Positions 1-9,457 are shown, numbered from the stretch's first letter. The stretch is DNA of 64,000 bases from an uncultured Colwellia sp. (GCA_913063325.1 CAJXYE010000004.1:58202-122201), one strand, 5' to 3'. Notes: generated by a model from the letters alone, not told the origin. Numbers and translations: made by a program.

Positions 1-118
1 AGAAGTAACGCATGATAACGTCATAAAAGACATTGATAATCATGAGTATCATTAACAAGCTACAAAAATTACCTAAACCATCGATAATTTTTCCCGTTAT
101 TTTCAACACTGAATCCAT
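1..118 (-). CDS. TRAP transporter small permease DctQ, N-terminal part (runs off left edge)
   Basis: The minus strand from an ATG at 118 reads MDSVLKITGKIIDG and continues into a hydrophobic segment with NVFYDVIMRYF, the typical start of the first membrane helix of DctQ-type TRAP small permeases. Only 39 codons are inside the window. It lies downstream of dctP on the same strand, as in dctPQM operons, and would form the membrane complex that takes solute from DctP using a sodium gradient. The start has only a weak GAGA-like ribosome site. A MITE ends 27 bp upstream of this start. The family call rests on the short N-terminus plus the context. Confidence 0.72.
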   Translation of the reverse strand, partial: MDSVLKITGKIIDGLGNFCSLLMILMIINVFYDVIMRYF

Positions 119-144
119 TGGGTTCTCATTTTAGTAAAGCAATA

Positions 145-408
145 TATACCCGTTGCCATTCAAGATGCATGTTTCAGAGTGTTTGAGCAATTTCAATTCA
201 AGGCACCTCAATATAGCCATGGTTATTCCATTACAAATTGATGTAACGATGAAGTGATGTTGCTCAAGCGCTTCTGCGATGGGTTTTAAATGACTTTATG
301 CTGCGTTAAAGAACAAAAATATAGAGTGACTATGTTTGTGCTCTTCTCCTTGCCTAAAGTCATTTAAATTCCCACTGAAATCGAGCACTTTGAATGGTAA
401 CGGGTATA
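145..408. mobile_element. MITE-like element, family 1, full copy (264 bp)
   Basis: The element starts with TATACCCGTTGCCATTCAA and ends with the inverse of TATACCCGTTACCATTCAA, so the 19-bp terminal repeats differ at one position. It is non-coding and contains no transposase. A second, internally deleted copy with the same two ends lies at 22456-22515. It sits between dctP and dctQ. No clear target-site duplication is visible. MITE status is inferred from the two-copy structure. Confidence 0.75.
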
Positions 409-428
409 GCCATTCAATTAATACACAA

Positions 429-467
429 AAACCAGTGGGGTTACTTACCTCACTGGTTTGTTTTTTA
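429..467. terminator. Hairpin after dctP, likely terminator/attenuator
   Basis: AAACCAGTGGGG (429-440) pairs with CCTCACTGGTTT (448-459) around a 7-nt loop, followed on the plus strand by a T-rich run; on the minus strand the stem is followed by TTTTT as well. Lying between dctP and dctQ, it could end most transcripts after dctP, giving more binding protein than permease. That role is inference. Confidence 0.7.
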
Positions 468-495
468 TAGAAAAAATTTCATCCGTAATTAAGGA

Positions 496-1587
496 TTATT
501 TTTTCGCATCAAAATTATCAAGATAAGCTCTATCCGATAAATTAGTCCAAGCACGCACCTGCTGTTTATAATCATTTAATGACTTAAGAATTTCTGCCGT
601 CATAGGATCTTTAGCTGCAAACTCTTTTAATAACTCGTCATTTGCCACCATAATTGCATTCATTACGGGTTTAGGAAATGAGCGCATTTGCACATTCGGG
701 TAATCTTTCTTAAGCGATGCTAAGTTCACGCCACTGGCATGCATAGATTGAGAATACATATCATAAGCAGATACTTTCATCGCAACAGTCAGTATTTTCT
801 GTAAATCTTTAGGCAGTGAATTGTAAGCTTTTTCATTTACCATAAACTGCAATTCAGTACCTGGCTCATGCCAACCAGTATAATAATATGGTGCTATTTT
901 ATGAAAGCCCATACGTAAATCTAGCGATGGACCAACCCATTCGAGCGCATCAATTGTATTTCGCTCTAAGGCCGTATAAAGCTCTCCTGATGGAATATTG
1001 GTAGGCTTTGCCCCTAACTTTGCTAACACTTCACCAGCAAAACCCGGAATACGCATTTTCAAGCCTTTAAAGTCTTCTACGCTGTTAATTTCTTTTTTAA
1101 ACCAGCCTCCCATTTGGTTACCAGTATTACCACCAGGGAATGACAAAATGCCATATTGGTCATAAACTTTTTTCATTAACTCCATACCGCCGCCATAATA
1201 GAACCAAGCATGCTGCTCAGGCGCGATCATGCCAAAAGGCACTGTGGTGAAAAACATGGTATTAAAGTTTTTGCCTTTCCAGTAATAAGAAGCAGAGTGC
1301 CCCATCTGATATTGACCACTTTTTACAAAATCAAAAATACCCAGTGCCGATTTATGTTTATTGGAAGAGTCAATGCGAATGGTTAAGCGGCCATTTGACA
1401 TTTCTTTTACCATTTTGGCCATATTTTTAGTGGTATCACCAAAAATAGGAAAGTTAGGCCCCCAGGTTTCAGCTAATTTCCAACGATATTTTTTATCGTC
1501 ATCTGCGTGGGCTAAAGCAGAGAGCCCTAGCGAGGATAAACCAAGCGATACGACAAGCGCAGCTTTTACAAACATTGACTTTTTCAT
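496..1587 (-). CDS. dctP: TRAP transporter solute-binding protein, DctP family
   Basis: This 363-residue periplasmic protein has a Sec signal peptide (residues 1 to about 28, ending ALAHADDD). It would bind a small organic acid and hand it to the DctQM permease. The stretch around residues 175-220 (MRIPGFAGEVLAKLGAKP, then GELYTALERNTIDALEWVGP) is the DctP core, with the arginine that usually holds the ligand carboxylate. The later YYYTGWHEPGTELQFMVN resembles TakP-type proteins that bind 2-oxo acids or lactate, often with a metal; the exact ligand cannot be read from sequence. The gene is transcribed leftward towards dctQ, with a hairpin and a MITE in between. Confidence 0.9.
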   Translation of the reverse strand: MKKSMFVKAALVVSLGLSSLGLSALAHADDDKKYRWKLAETWGPNFPIFGDTTKNMAKMVKEMSNGRLTIRIDSSNKHKSALGIFDFVKSGQYQMGHSASYYWKGKNFNTMFFTTVPFGMIAPEQHAWFYYGGGMELMKKVYDQYGILSFPGGNTGNQMGGWFKKEINSVEDFKGLKMRIPGFAGEVLAKLGAKPTNIPSGELYTALERNTIDALEWVGPSLDLRMGFHKIAPYYYTGWHEPGTELQFMVNEKAYNSLPKDLQKILTVAMKVSAYDMYSQSMHASGVNLASLKKDYPNVQMRSFPKPVMNAIMVANDELLKEFAAKDPMTAEILKSLNDYKQQVRAWTNLSDRAYLDNFDAKK

Positions 1588-1847
1588 CTATTCCTTCCTT
1601 TAACTTATTGTCATTAATTATTTTTATATAAGATTCAAGCTTACTAGTTGTACTGTGCTTTTATTAAGCAGCGCAACTAGACATAAGTAGTAGCTGCATA
1701 TCCATCAACTAGCCTAACGATAATTAACCAATAGAGCAGCATCTAGAGTAAAACACAATAATTAACACTAGTTTTCTATTAATAACTTAGGCATTATGCT
1801 AAAGGAAGCGATAATATAATAACAAAAAAACCAAGAGATACAAGAAG

Positions 1848-2987
1848 ATGGACACTGAGCTATTCACTTGGAAAACACATAGCAATGCATTACGTGACTT
1901 ACAGCACGGCATAAGCATTGCCCAAAATAGCGGCGTAAAAAGCTTACTGGTGTTAACTTGTAGCCAAAATGCTTACCCCGAACAACCACTCAATTTTATT
2001 TTAAAGAATTGTTCAATACCTATTTTTGGTGGCATCTATCCGATGATCAGCCATCAAGAGACCCTAATTAAACAAGGCGCTTTAATTATTGGTTTTAAAG
2101 AAAACTATGACGTCACTATTTTTTCAGATCTACAGCACCTCAAAAATGAAGATACGCTAGAATCGTTAATTAATACGACATTAGAAGCAAAAAAGAACAT
2201 ATCTGGTCAAGATGATTTTTTAATGTTTTATGATGCTTTGATCAACAACGTTGAAGATTTCATTGATTGTCTTTTTGAATGTTTAGACCACAGCATTACC
2301 ATTGCTGGTGGTGGTGCAGGTAATCTAGACTTCATTCAACGTCCTTGTTTGTTTACCAATAATGGTTTACTTGCTAATGCCGTATTGTTAGTTAACTTGC
2401 CCAGCAAGCTAACCACTAGCGTAGCTCATGGCTGGACAAAAATTGAAGGGCCTTTGTTAGTTTCTGAAGCACATGGGCAAATCGTTCAAAGTCTAAATTA
2501 TCGGCCCGCCTTTGAGGTTTATTCTCAAATAATAGAAAGCACCTGTGGTCATGAATTCCAAGACGGTAATTTTTTCGATATAGCCAAAAACTTCCCATTG
2601 GGCATTGAAGATATTAATAATAACCTGATTGTGCGAGACCCCATATTAACCACCGATAACCACTTACAACTCATTGGCAATATTCCGGTAAATTCAATGG
2701 TGTACATCCTGGGTGGTGATATTAACAGCCTTATTTCATCTTCAGAACAAGCCGCTATTAGTTTATTTTCAACTCCAACAAAAAGCGCCACGCAAATTTC
2801 GATGGTATTTGATTGCATTAGCAGAGTTGCCTTTATGGAAGATGAATTTGATAAAGAATTACAAATTATTAATAAGTACGCTCCCTCACCCCATTTATTT
2901 GGGGTACTTTCAATAGGAGAAATAGCGAATAGCGAGAGTAGTGCTATTCGTCTTCTGAACAAATCAACTGTAATCTGCTCTTGGTAG
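1848..2987 (+). CDS. FIST domain sensory protein (FIST_N and FIST_C)
   Basis: This 379-residue soluble protein has no signal peptide or membrane segment. The N-terminal half (LLVLTCSQNAYPEQPLNFIL, FGGIYPMIS, IAGGGAGN) matches the FIST_N sensory domain, and the end (HLFGVLSIGEIAN) matches FIST_C, including the usual GxxSxGEI motif. FIST proteins are thought to bind small ligands, possibly amino acids, and pass the signal to an output partner. Here the stop codon overlaps the longest reading of the next gene, a GGDEF/EAL protein. The two are almost certainly co-transcribed, and the simplest reading is sensor plus c-di-GMP effector. The ligand is unknown. Confidence 0.85.
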   Translation: MDTELFTWKTHSNALRDLQHGISIAQNSGVKSLLVLTCSQNAYPEQPLNFILKNCSIPIFGGIYPMISHQETLIKQGALIIGFKENYDVTIFSDLQHLKNEDTLESLINTTLEAKKNISGQDDFLMFYDALINNVEDFIDCLFECLDHSITIAGGGAGNLDFIQRPCLFTNNGLLANAVLLVNLPSKLTTSVAHGWTKIEGPLLVSEAHGQIVQSLNYRPAFEVYSQIIESTCGHEFQDGNFFDIAKNFPLGIEDINNNLIVRDPILTTDNHLQLIGNIPVNSMVYILGGDINSLISSSEQAAISLFSTPTKSATQISMVFDCISRVAFMEDEFDKELQIINKYAPSPHLFGVLSIGEIANSESSAIRLLNKSTVICSW

Positions 2988-3001
2988 CAAGTAGGAAAAC
3001 G

Positions 3002-4813
3002 ATGACTAAAGCACTGTTTATTATTTCACTACAACACGAGCTTGCCATGGCTATTGGCAATAAACTTGACCTAAAAGCCATGTTAAAAGTTTTTTTAAAA
3101 GTCTGCTTTAATCGCCTTGATTTAACCAGTGCTCATATTTATGTTCATTGTAACCACAGTGGTGTGCCTTGTAAGTTATTGCCTTTAGAGAATATGACTC
3201 ACCAGCACCTATTAAGTATTCCTAAGAAAAAACGGGGTCAACCTTGGCCACAAAACACTATACTTACTCGTTTTGCTCAACAGCTTAATAACAGTAAAAC
3301 GAATAAATCTTTTCAATGCGATAATGGTCAATATTTATTTGGCTTTATCATCCCTAATCATGGATTGCTTATTTTTGAAACTCACTACTCCATAGAAAGT
3401 GAAGTACAGAAATCACTGCAACCAATCTTGCAGAAATTAGCAACAAGTTGCTATACCTCAATAGTCCATGACACCCTCGTTAAAGAGGTTCATTCTAGGC
3501 AACTCATTGAAGACAAAGTAGCTTATCAAGCAAAACATGATGGCTTAACCGGCCTGTTTAATCGCCAACATATAAATTACCTACTAGGTAATCAAATAGA
3601 AGATGCTCACCTAAATAAAAAAATTGGCAGCGTACTTTTTATTGACCTTAATCGCTTTAAACCGATAAATGATTCTATGGGTCATGCTGTAGGTGATAAA
3701 ATATTACTGACTTTATCTAATAGGTTACATTCATTAAGCAGCAAACAGATAGACATTGGTCGATTTGGTGGCGATGAATTTATTATTTTGCTGAAAAACC
3801 TTAAGACAGATTATCAAGACACTGTTAAACAACTTATTGAGAAGATTAATCAATTACTTGCCATTCCCTTTGTCATCGATGCTCATTCCTACAAACTTAC
3901 TTGCAGTATTGGTTATGTTTATTATCCCTTGCAAAGTAGTACGGTTAATAACCTGATTAAATTTGCCGATATTGCCATGTACGAAGCCAAGCGCGCAAAA
4001 AATCAACTTGGTATAAAGTACCAACCGGCAATGTCAGATAAAATTAAGAGACGCTTGGACTATGTTACTGATATGAAACAAGGATTAGAACAAGACGATT
4101 TTAAATTATATTATCAAGCGCAATTTAACCATTATGGTGACATTATTGGTGCAGAAGCTTTGTTACGTTGGCAGCATCCCGTGCATGGCATGGAGTCTCC
4201 CGCAGTTTATATTCCAATTGCGGAAGAAAGCGATCTTATTCTCGCCATTGGACAGTGGGTATTAGAGCAAGCATGCCGCGATATTAAAAAATTAGAGCAA
4301 CTGTCTTTACCAGAGAGTTTTAATAAAATTTCAATTAACATCAGCGCGAAGCAATTAATGCAGCATGATTTTCAAGATAAAATACTCAATGCTATCAAGC
4401 AAAATGGTATTGCTGCTGAGCGATTAGGGTTAGAGTTAACCGAAAACCTCTTGGTAGAAAACATTGAAGATTCAATCAAATTAATTGCCTCCCTAAAAGA
4501 AAAATCTATTGATTGCGCTATAGATGATTTTGGCACTGGCTACTCTTCTCTCACCTATTTAAAGCGTATCCCAGCGAGTGTATTAAAAATAGATCGTTCA
4601 TTTGTCGCTAACATAGCACAAAGTAAAGATAGTGCTGCTATCGCCAGTATGATTATCAGTTTAGGAAAGACGCTAAATATGAACGTACTGGCTGAAGGCG
4701 TTGAAACACAGGATGAGCTTAACTGCCTAAAAGAACTTGGTTGTTATCATTATCAAGGTTTCTTTTTGAGCCACCCTCTTCCTTTTGATCAGTTTTTACA
4801 ACTACTAAACTGA
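3002..4813 (+). CDS. Bifunctional GGDEF/EAL c-di-GMP protein
   Basis: From the ATG at 3002 this is a 603-residue cytoplasmic protein. An N-terminal region of about 165 residues of GAF-like size is followed by a GGDEF domain with intact RFGGDEF (residues 256-260), then an EAL domain with EALLRW (385-390) and DDFGTGYSSLTYLKR. Both active-site signatures look complete, so it could make and degrade c-di-GMP. An in-frame TTG at 2981 would extend it by 7 residues, but AGGA at 2992-2995 is well spaced for the ATG at 3002. It follows the FIST gene with 14 bp between stop and start, which suggests that FIST ligand sensing controls this enzyme (inference). Confidence 0.9.
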   Translation: MTKALFIISLQHELAMAIGNKLDLKAMLKVFLKVCFNRLDLTSAHIYVHCNHSGVPCKLLPLENMTHQHLLSIPKKKRGQPWPQNTILTRFAQQLNNSKTNKSFQCDNGQYLFGFIIPNHGLLIFETHYSIESEVQKSLQPILQKLATSCYTSIVHDTLVKEVHSRQLIEDKVAYQAKHDGLTGLFNRQHINYLLGNQIEDAHLNKKIGSVLFIDLNRFKPINDSMGHAVGDKILLTLSNRLHSLSSKQIDIGRFGGDEFIILLKNLKTDYQDTVKQLIEKINQLLAIPFVIDAHSYKLTCSIGYVYYPLQSSTVNNLIKFADIAMYEAKRAKNQLGIKYQPAMSDKIKRRLDYVTDMKQGLEQDDFKLYYQAQFNHYGDIIGAEALLRWQHPVHGMESPAVYIPIAEESDLILAIGQWVLEQACRDIKKLEQLSLPESFNKISINISAKQLMQHDFQDKILNAIKQNGIAAERLGLELTENLLVENIEDSIKLIASLKEKSIDCAIDDFGTGYSSLTYLKRIPASVLKIDRSFVANIAQSKDSAAIASMIISLGKTLNMNVLAEGVETQDELNCLKELGCYHYQGFFLSHPLPFDQFLQLLN

Positions 4814-4840
4814 CACACTATTCACTAAGAGCAAATAGGG

Positions 4841-5704
4841 CTATAAATACTCAATTGCAATGCCAATAAATACAATTAAACCGACCCAGTGATTGTGTAA
4901 AAAGGCTTGAAAGCAAGCATCTCGCTTTCGATTAACAATCAATAACTGTTGATAACTAAATAGACCCGCTGCGACAATGAGGCAGAGCTGATAAGGCCAG
5001 CCAAACGCTAAAATATCACCGACTGTCCATAACAATGCCAAGGTTATTAACTGTAAAAAGCCAATAATACGTTTGTCATTATCGCCAAATAAAATCGCTG
5101 TAGATTTTACGCCTATTTTTACATCATCATCTCTATCAACCATGGCGTACATGCTATCGTAAGCAACGGTCCAGCATAGGTTAGCTGCAAAAAGTAACCA
5201 AGCAACGACAGGGATCTCTCCCTGTACTTCTGAGAACGCCATGATCATGCCCCAACTAAAGGCTGCACCAAGAAATATTTGTGGTAACTGCGTATAACGC
5301 TTCATAAACGGGTAAAGTGCAGCTAACAATACAGCAACAACAGATAGATAAATAGTTGACCAACTAAGCATTAGCACCAAACCAAGTGCCATACCAATTA
5401 AGATGCCAAACAAATTAATCGCTTCAGTCGGAGTCATCATGCCATTAACTAAAGGTCGGTTTTTAGTGCGTTCAACTTTGCCATCTATTTTTCTGTCGGC
5501 ATAATCATTTATCACACAACCAGCACTTCGCATAATCAAAACACCTAAACTAAAAATTAATAATAGCTGTAAATTAGGCCAACCGTCGCTAGCAATCCAT
5601 AGAGCCCAGTAAGTTGGCCATAACAATAGATAGGTACCAATAGGCTTATCAATACGCGTAATTAACTTAATCGCCAGCCACTTCTTTTGAATTTTTTTCA
5701 GCAT
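4841..5704 (-). CDS. ubiA: 4-hydroxybenzoate polyprenyltransferase UbiA
   Basis: This 287-residue integral membrane enzyme attaches the polyprenyl chain to 4-hydroxybenzoate, the second committed step of ubiquinone synthesis. It shows the first aspartate-rich motif NDYADRKID (residues 66-74), which binds the Mg-diphosphate, and the second motif region YDSMYAMVDRDDDVKIG (around 180-197), with several hydrophobic helices between and after them. Length is normal. It lies 81 bp downstream of ubiC on the same strand, the classic ubiCA order, and ends 27 bp from the convergent GGDEF/EAL gene. Confidence 0.96.
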   Translation of the reverse strand: MLKKIQKKWLAIKLITRIDKPIGTYLLLWPTYWALWIASDGWPNLQLLLIFSLGVLIMRSAGCVINDYADRKIDGKVERTKNRPLVNGMMTPTEAINLFGILIGMALGLVLMLSWSTIYLSVVAVLLAALYPFMKRYTQLPQIFLGAAFSWGMIMAFSEVQGEIPVVAWLLFAANLCWTVAYDSMYAMVDRDDDVKIGVKSTAILFGDNDKRIIGFLQLITLALLWTVGDILAFGWPYQLCLIVAAGLFSYQQLLIVNRKRDACFQAFLHNHWVGLIVFIGIAIEYL

Positions 5705-5785
5705 TTATTAGGTTTCTTTTATCGTTATTTTTAGATGTTTTGTGTAAGTCTAACGGTGTTTTAGCTTCGGTCTATTGATTGTTGA

Positions 5786-6382
5786 TTATTGATAAGCAAA
5801 GGCATCCGGCAGAAAAACCTCCGCCACCATCAAGGGTTTATTTTCCAACATAAAAATAGAGCGGCGTCCCCAAAGCTTTTGTATGACTAACTCAGATGAT
5901 TGTTGAGCATTAGATTGCTTGAATAAATCCTTGGCTAATGTTGCGACGTTTGAATCACAATTAAAAGAAGAAACTTCCAATCGTTGGCGCTGTAATGAAG
6001 CATTATTAAATAATACTTGCCCTAGAGGTTGCTCCCCTAAACTAGCAAGTGCTTGCTCTTTACCGGTCAAACTAGCTAAAGGTAATAAGCTGCGTGCAAA
6101 AACTTGTGGCACATTGTCACAATATAAAATAACTTCGCGCACTAAAATAGCCTCTCCTATTTTAATGAGGTTACAAGCTTCTGCTGCTGAACATAATTGG
6201 TGCTGCTCGCCAATCACCTGAACTTGGAAGTTTTCACAATGAGCTTTCAATCTAGCAGTGAGTGAGCCTTCATCAAGTAACCAGTCTTTGAGAGGCTGAG
6301 GTGGCAGCACTAAGTTGGCATCACTAGGAGATTGCCATTGCCCCGTTAAGGTGACAGGAAAATTCACTTTTTGCTGCTTCAT
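5786..6382 (-). CDS. ubiC: Chorismate--pyruvate lyase UbiC
   Basis: This 198-residue cytoplasmic enzyme cleaves chorismate to 4-hydroxybenzoate and pyruvate, supplying the substrate of UbiA. The [21 protein letters not shown] stretch and the C-terminal [22 protein letters not shown] stretch are typical of the family, with the conserved arginines and the late glutamate that line the active site. It is first in a ubiC-ubiA transcription unit and diverges from a FliL-like gene. The ATG at 6382 fits the family length. Confidence 0.95.
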   Translation of the reverse strand: MKQQKVNFPVTLTGQWQSPSDANLVLPPQPLKDWLLDEGSLTARLKAHCENFQVQVIGEQHQLCSAAEACNLIKIGEAILVREVILYCDNVPQVFARSLLPLASLTGKEQALASLGEQPLGQVLFNNASLQRQRLEVSSFNCDSNVATLAKDLFKQSNAQQSSELVIQKLWGRRSIFMLENKPLMVAEVFLPDAFAYQ

Positions 6383-6563
6383 AAATCTACTTTATAAATA
6401 ATAGGTCGTTAAAATCATCGCTATAGTAGCAGACCTAAACGGTAAACTCATTTATCTCAAGCAAGCGAGTATAAAATCGAAATTAATAAAAAATAATCGG
6501 GCAAAAGATTTAAAGCAGGTTATGATAAGATAAGTTTAATCATCTCCAGTTGACTCCTATTTT

Positions 6564-6953
6564 ATGTTCAAATACTTATCCATATTTTCTGTTTTATTAA
6601 CCCTAAGCACCAGCCTTTCTCAAGCCAATGCCAACGACATCGCTTACTTTGGCTTTGAGCCTGACATTGTCACCAATTATGTCGCGGTTAAAAAGAAGAT
6701 GGGTTATGTGCGATTAACGGTAGAATTGATGGTTGAAGGCGATGACTTAACGATAGTTGAACATCATTCACCTTTATTACGAGATGCTATTATTAATATT
6801 ATTGGCCAGCAAGCCGAAGCTAAAGTGAAGTCGATGAAAGGCCGTGCTGAAATTCAGTTACAGTGCGAAGAAGAAGTAAAAGAACTGCTAACTAAAGAAA
6901 CGGGCCAACCACTAATCAAAAAACTACTCTTTACTCAGTGGTTGGATAACTAA
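6564..6953 (+). CDS. FliL-like secreted protein
   Basis: This 129-residue protein has an N-terminal signal peptide (about residues 1-23, ending SQANA) and then a FliL-type domain: a stretch with YVRLTVELMVEG, HSPLLRDAIINIIG and a C-terminal lysine-rich part ending KLLFTQWLDN. True FliL is a membrane-anchored flagellar stator-associated protein. This version has a cleavable-looking signal and stands alone between ubiC and glpG, with no other flagellar genes near. FliL-like proteins beside ubiC are, from memory, common in related genera. The exact role is unknown. Confidence 0.75.
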   Translation: MFKYLSIFSVLLTLSTSLSQANANDIAYFGFEPDIVTNYVAVKKKMGYVRLTVELMVEGDDLTIVEHHSPLLRDAIINIIGQQAEAKVKSMKGRAEIQLQCEEEVKELLTKETGQPLIKKLLFTQWLDN

Positions 6954-7009
6954 AAATCAGTAAGTCGCTCTTAGATAATACACAATGATTAAACATCCCA
7001 TTAGCTACA

Positions 7010-7900
7010 TCATTTATTAGCGTCTATTTTAATCACTTTAACGGTAAACACGGCAAGTAGGCAGCCTGAAATCAAACCGAGTAGATGTGCTGTGTTAGCG
7101 ACATTAACCGGCAATAAGTCAACAAAACCAAGTACTAACCAGAAAAGTAAAAATCCAACTAAGGGCTTTGAAAGTGACAAACCTCGCTCAGGGGCTAAAT
7201 AGCCAAACCACCAAACAAAACCAACCAGTGCATAGACCACACCCGATAAGCCACCAAAGTTTGAACCTGACACTAAATATTGCCCCACGTTAGATACAAT
7301 CGCAGAGAGAAGTAATATATTGATCAGTGTAGATTTACCTAACGCTTTTTCAATACTGCCACCCAACTGCCACCACCACATGGTATTAAAGACAATATGC
7401 AGCCAAGAGAAGTGAAAAAATGCCGGACCAATTAAGCGTATAGGATCAGCCAATAAAGCATCAATTGATAAATGAGGGTAAAACTGAAGCATATTAAAAA
7501 TATTCTGAGCCCAGCCTAGTTCACTACCGAGAAAAACCAGCCAGCACACCATAAAAACTAACAGGGTAACAATACCTGCATGGGCTAAAAAGCTTTCTTT
7601 AAAGGTGCTTAACAAACTGAAATCATCGGTATTTAAGGTGACTGTTTCACCTCTATCCCATGCCGCTTGCTGATATTTATCGTCATAGGGTTTTAAAATA
7701 AAAGCATCAAACTCTATTTTTGCCTGCGAGATTTTATTCTCAGGACAATAAATAACATAACCTTCTTCTTGGCTTGATTTTAATTGTGTTGAGATACCTA
7801 AAGAGTGCAAATAATTACTGAATAATAAGGCTATGTTATGGTCTTTAAGTTGAACCAGTGGCTGTAAAGCATCGCTACTATCTGCAGACTCACTTGTCAT
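7010..7900 (-). CDS. glpG: Rhomboid intramembrane serine protease GlpG
   Basis: This 296-residue inner-membrane protease cleaves transmembrane segments of substrate proteins. The N-terminal cytoplasmic domain (about 1-95) is followed by six or so helices. The catalytic dyad is visible as GLSG (Ser219) and AHLLGL (His272), and the WLHIVFNTMWWWQLGGSIE stretch carries the conserved HxxxN of the L1/TM2 region. Length is close to E. coli GlpG (276). It starts 6 bp after glpE, so the two are one unit, as in E. coli glpEG, but glpD and glpR are absent here. Confidence 0.95.
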   Translation of the reverse strand: MTSESADSSDALQPLVQLKDHNIALLFSNYLHSLGISTQLKSSQEEGYVIYCPENKISQAKIEFDAFILKPYDDKYQQAAWDRGETVTLNTDDFSLLSTFKESFLAHAGIVTLLVFMVCWLVFLGSELGWAQNIFNMLQFYPHLSIDALLADPIRLIGPAFFHFSWLHIVFNTMWWWQLGGSIEKALGKSTLINILLLSAIVSNVGQYLVSGSNFGGLSGVVYALVGFVWWFGYLAPERGLSLSKPLVGFLLFWLVLGFVDLLPVNVANTAHLLGLISGCLLAVFTVKVIKIDANK

Positions 7901-7906
7901 AAGTAA

Positions 7907-8233
7907 TTATCGCTCTATATTGTCAGGGAATTGTGTTTGCCACTGGGTAAAACCGCCGTCAAGGGAGTATACCTCGGTAAAATCTTGGCTTATAAGAAAT
8001 TCTGCCGCTTGTTGACTGGATATTCCATGATAACAACACACGACAACGGGCGCATCAAGGTCTGCTTCACGTAAAAAATCAGGTAATGACTCATTAGTTA
8101 AATGGATGGATTGTGCGATACGGCCGTTAGCGAAGGAATTGGCATCACGAATATCGACAACGACATGTGATTTATTGGCTATAACTTCTTGTAAATCACT
8201 TACCGACATATGCTTAAAACTATTCTCTGACAC
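7907..8233 (-). CDS. glpE: Thiosulfate sulfurtransferase GlpE (single-domain rhodanese)
   Basis: This 108-residue cytoplasmic rhodanese transfers sulfane sulfur from thiosulfate to acceptors such as cyanide or thioredoxin. The catalytic cysteine is Cys67 in CCYHGISSQQAA, which matches the GlpE active-site loop (CYHGxSS). The domain also has the VVDIRDANSFANGRI start typical of rhodaneses. Length equals E. coli GlpE. It is the first gene of a two-gene unit with glpG. Confidence 0.94.
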   Translation of the reverse strand: MSENSFKHMSVSDLQEVIANKSHVVVDIRDANSFANGRIAQSIHLTNESLPDFLREADLDAPVVVCCYHGISSQQAAEFLISQDFTEVYSLDGGFTQWQTQFPDNIER

Positions 8234-8353
8234 TTTGTATTCCTCATTTTTCGCTGACTAATCAACAGCTAACTTGCGCGTTATTGGCTTTCTTAAGTAT
8301 TATAAAATCAATTAAATGACCATTCGCACTTAAGAGAGCCAAGTATAACAAAC

Positions 8354-9379
8354 TTAGGTCCAGTCTAAAATCACCTTGCCAGATTGACCTGAGCGCATCA
8401 TATCAAAACCCTGCTGAAAGTCGTCGACTTTATAATGGTGAGTAATGATTGGACTGAGATCTAAGCCAGATTGAATCAAGCTCGCCATTTTATACCAAGT
8501 CTCAAACATTTCACGACCATAAATGCCTTTGATGGTTAAGCCTTTAAAGATAACTTGGCTCCAATCAATAGCCATGTCACTACCAGGAATGCCTAACATG
8601 GCAATTTTTCCGCCATTGTTCATACTTTCTAACATGCTAGTAAAAGCCACTGGTACACCTGACATTTCCATACCAACATCAAAGCCCTCAGTCATGCCTA
8701 ATTCTGTCATGACATCAGCAAGATTTTCTTTACTCACATCAACAGCGCGCGTAGCGCCCATTTTACGGGCAAGATCTAAACGGTATTCATTGATATCAGT
8801 AATAACAACATGACGTGCACCAACGTGTTTAGCTACTGCTGCAGCCATAATACCAATAGGGCCAGCGCCAGTAATTAAGACATCTTCACCAACCAAATCG
8901 AATGACAATGCGGTATGAACAGCGTTGCCAAATGGGTCAAATATTGCCGCTAAATCATCAGATATCTCATCCGGTAACTTAAAAGCATTATAAGCGGGAA
9001 TAACTAAATATTCCGCGAATGAACCTGCACGATTAACACCAACACCAACAGTATTACGGCATAAATGAGTTCGGCCGCCACGACAATTACGACAATGACC
9101 ACAAGTAATATGGCCTTCACCTGAAACACGGTCGCCTAAAGTAAAGCCTTTAACTTCTTGACCAATACCTACCACTTCGCCGGCATATTCATGTCCAACA
9201 ACCATAGGCGTAGGAATGGTTTTTTGTGCCCACTCATCCCAGTTATAAATATGGATATCAGTACCACAAATGGCAGTTTTATTAATTTTGATTAGTAGAT
9301 CGTTATGACCTAACTTTGGCTTTTCGGTACGTGTTAACCAAATACCTGGTTCAGCCTTTAATTTAGATAAAGATTTCAT
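8354..9379 (-). CDS. tdh: L-threonine 3-dehydrogenase
   Basis: This 341-residue zinc-dependent medium-chain dehydrogenase oxidises L-threonine to 2-amino-3-ketobutyrate with NAD+. Catalytic zinc ligands Cys38 (AICGTD) and His63-Glu64 (VVGHEYAGE) are present, as is the structural zinc loop [15 protein letters not shown], with four cysteines. The NAD fold is marked by [11 protein letters not shown]. The product is unstable and is used by Kbl, encoded 78 bp upstream on the same strand, so the pair converts threonine to glycine and acetyl-CoA. The gap to kbl carries tandem palindromes. Confidence 0.97.
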   Translation of the reverse strand: MKSLSKLKAEPGIWLTRTEKPKLGHNDLLIKINKTAICGTDIHIYNWDEWAQKTIPTPMVVGHEYAGEVVGIGQEVKGFTLGDRVSGEGHITCGHCRNCRGGRTHLCRNTVGVGVNRAGSFAEYLVIPAYNAFKLPDEISDDLAAIFDPFGNAVHTALSFDLVGEDVLITGAGPIGIMAAAVAKHVGARHVVITDINEYRLDLARKMGATRAVDVSKENLADVMTELGMTEGFDVGMEMSGVPVAFTSMLESMNNGGKIAMLGIPGSDMAIDWSQVIFKGLTIKGIYGREMFETWYKMASLIQSGLDLSPIITHHYKVDDFQQGFDMMRSGQSGKVILDWT

Positions 9380-9411
9380 TATCGCTCTTCTTCATTTATA
9401 ACAAGTAGATA

Positions 9412-9448
9412 ACTTGTATATACAATAAGTCAGGTTGTATATACAAGT
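9412..9448. promoter_or_regulatory. Tandem 12-bp palindromes between kbl and tdh, candidate operator
   Basis: TTGTATATACAA occurs twice, at 9414-9425 and 9435-9446. Each copy is a perfect palindrome and their centres are 21 bp apart, two helical turns. Together with flanking AC/GT they also form a 14-bp inverted repeat around a 9-nt spacer. The size and spacing fit a dimeric repressor's paired operator, or an RNA hairpin in the kbl-tdh message. The binding protein is unknown; the palindrome has the look of GntR-type sites. Confidence 0.6.
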
Positions 9449-9457
9449 ATTAAATTC

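Noticed and set aside
1361..1603. Plus-strand ORF antisense to dctP
   Set aside because: Shadow of a well-supported transporter gene; no independent evidence.
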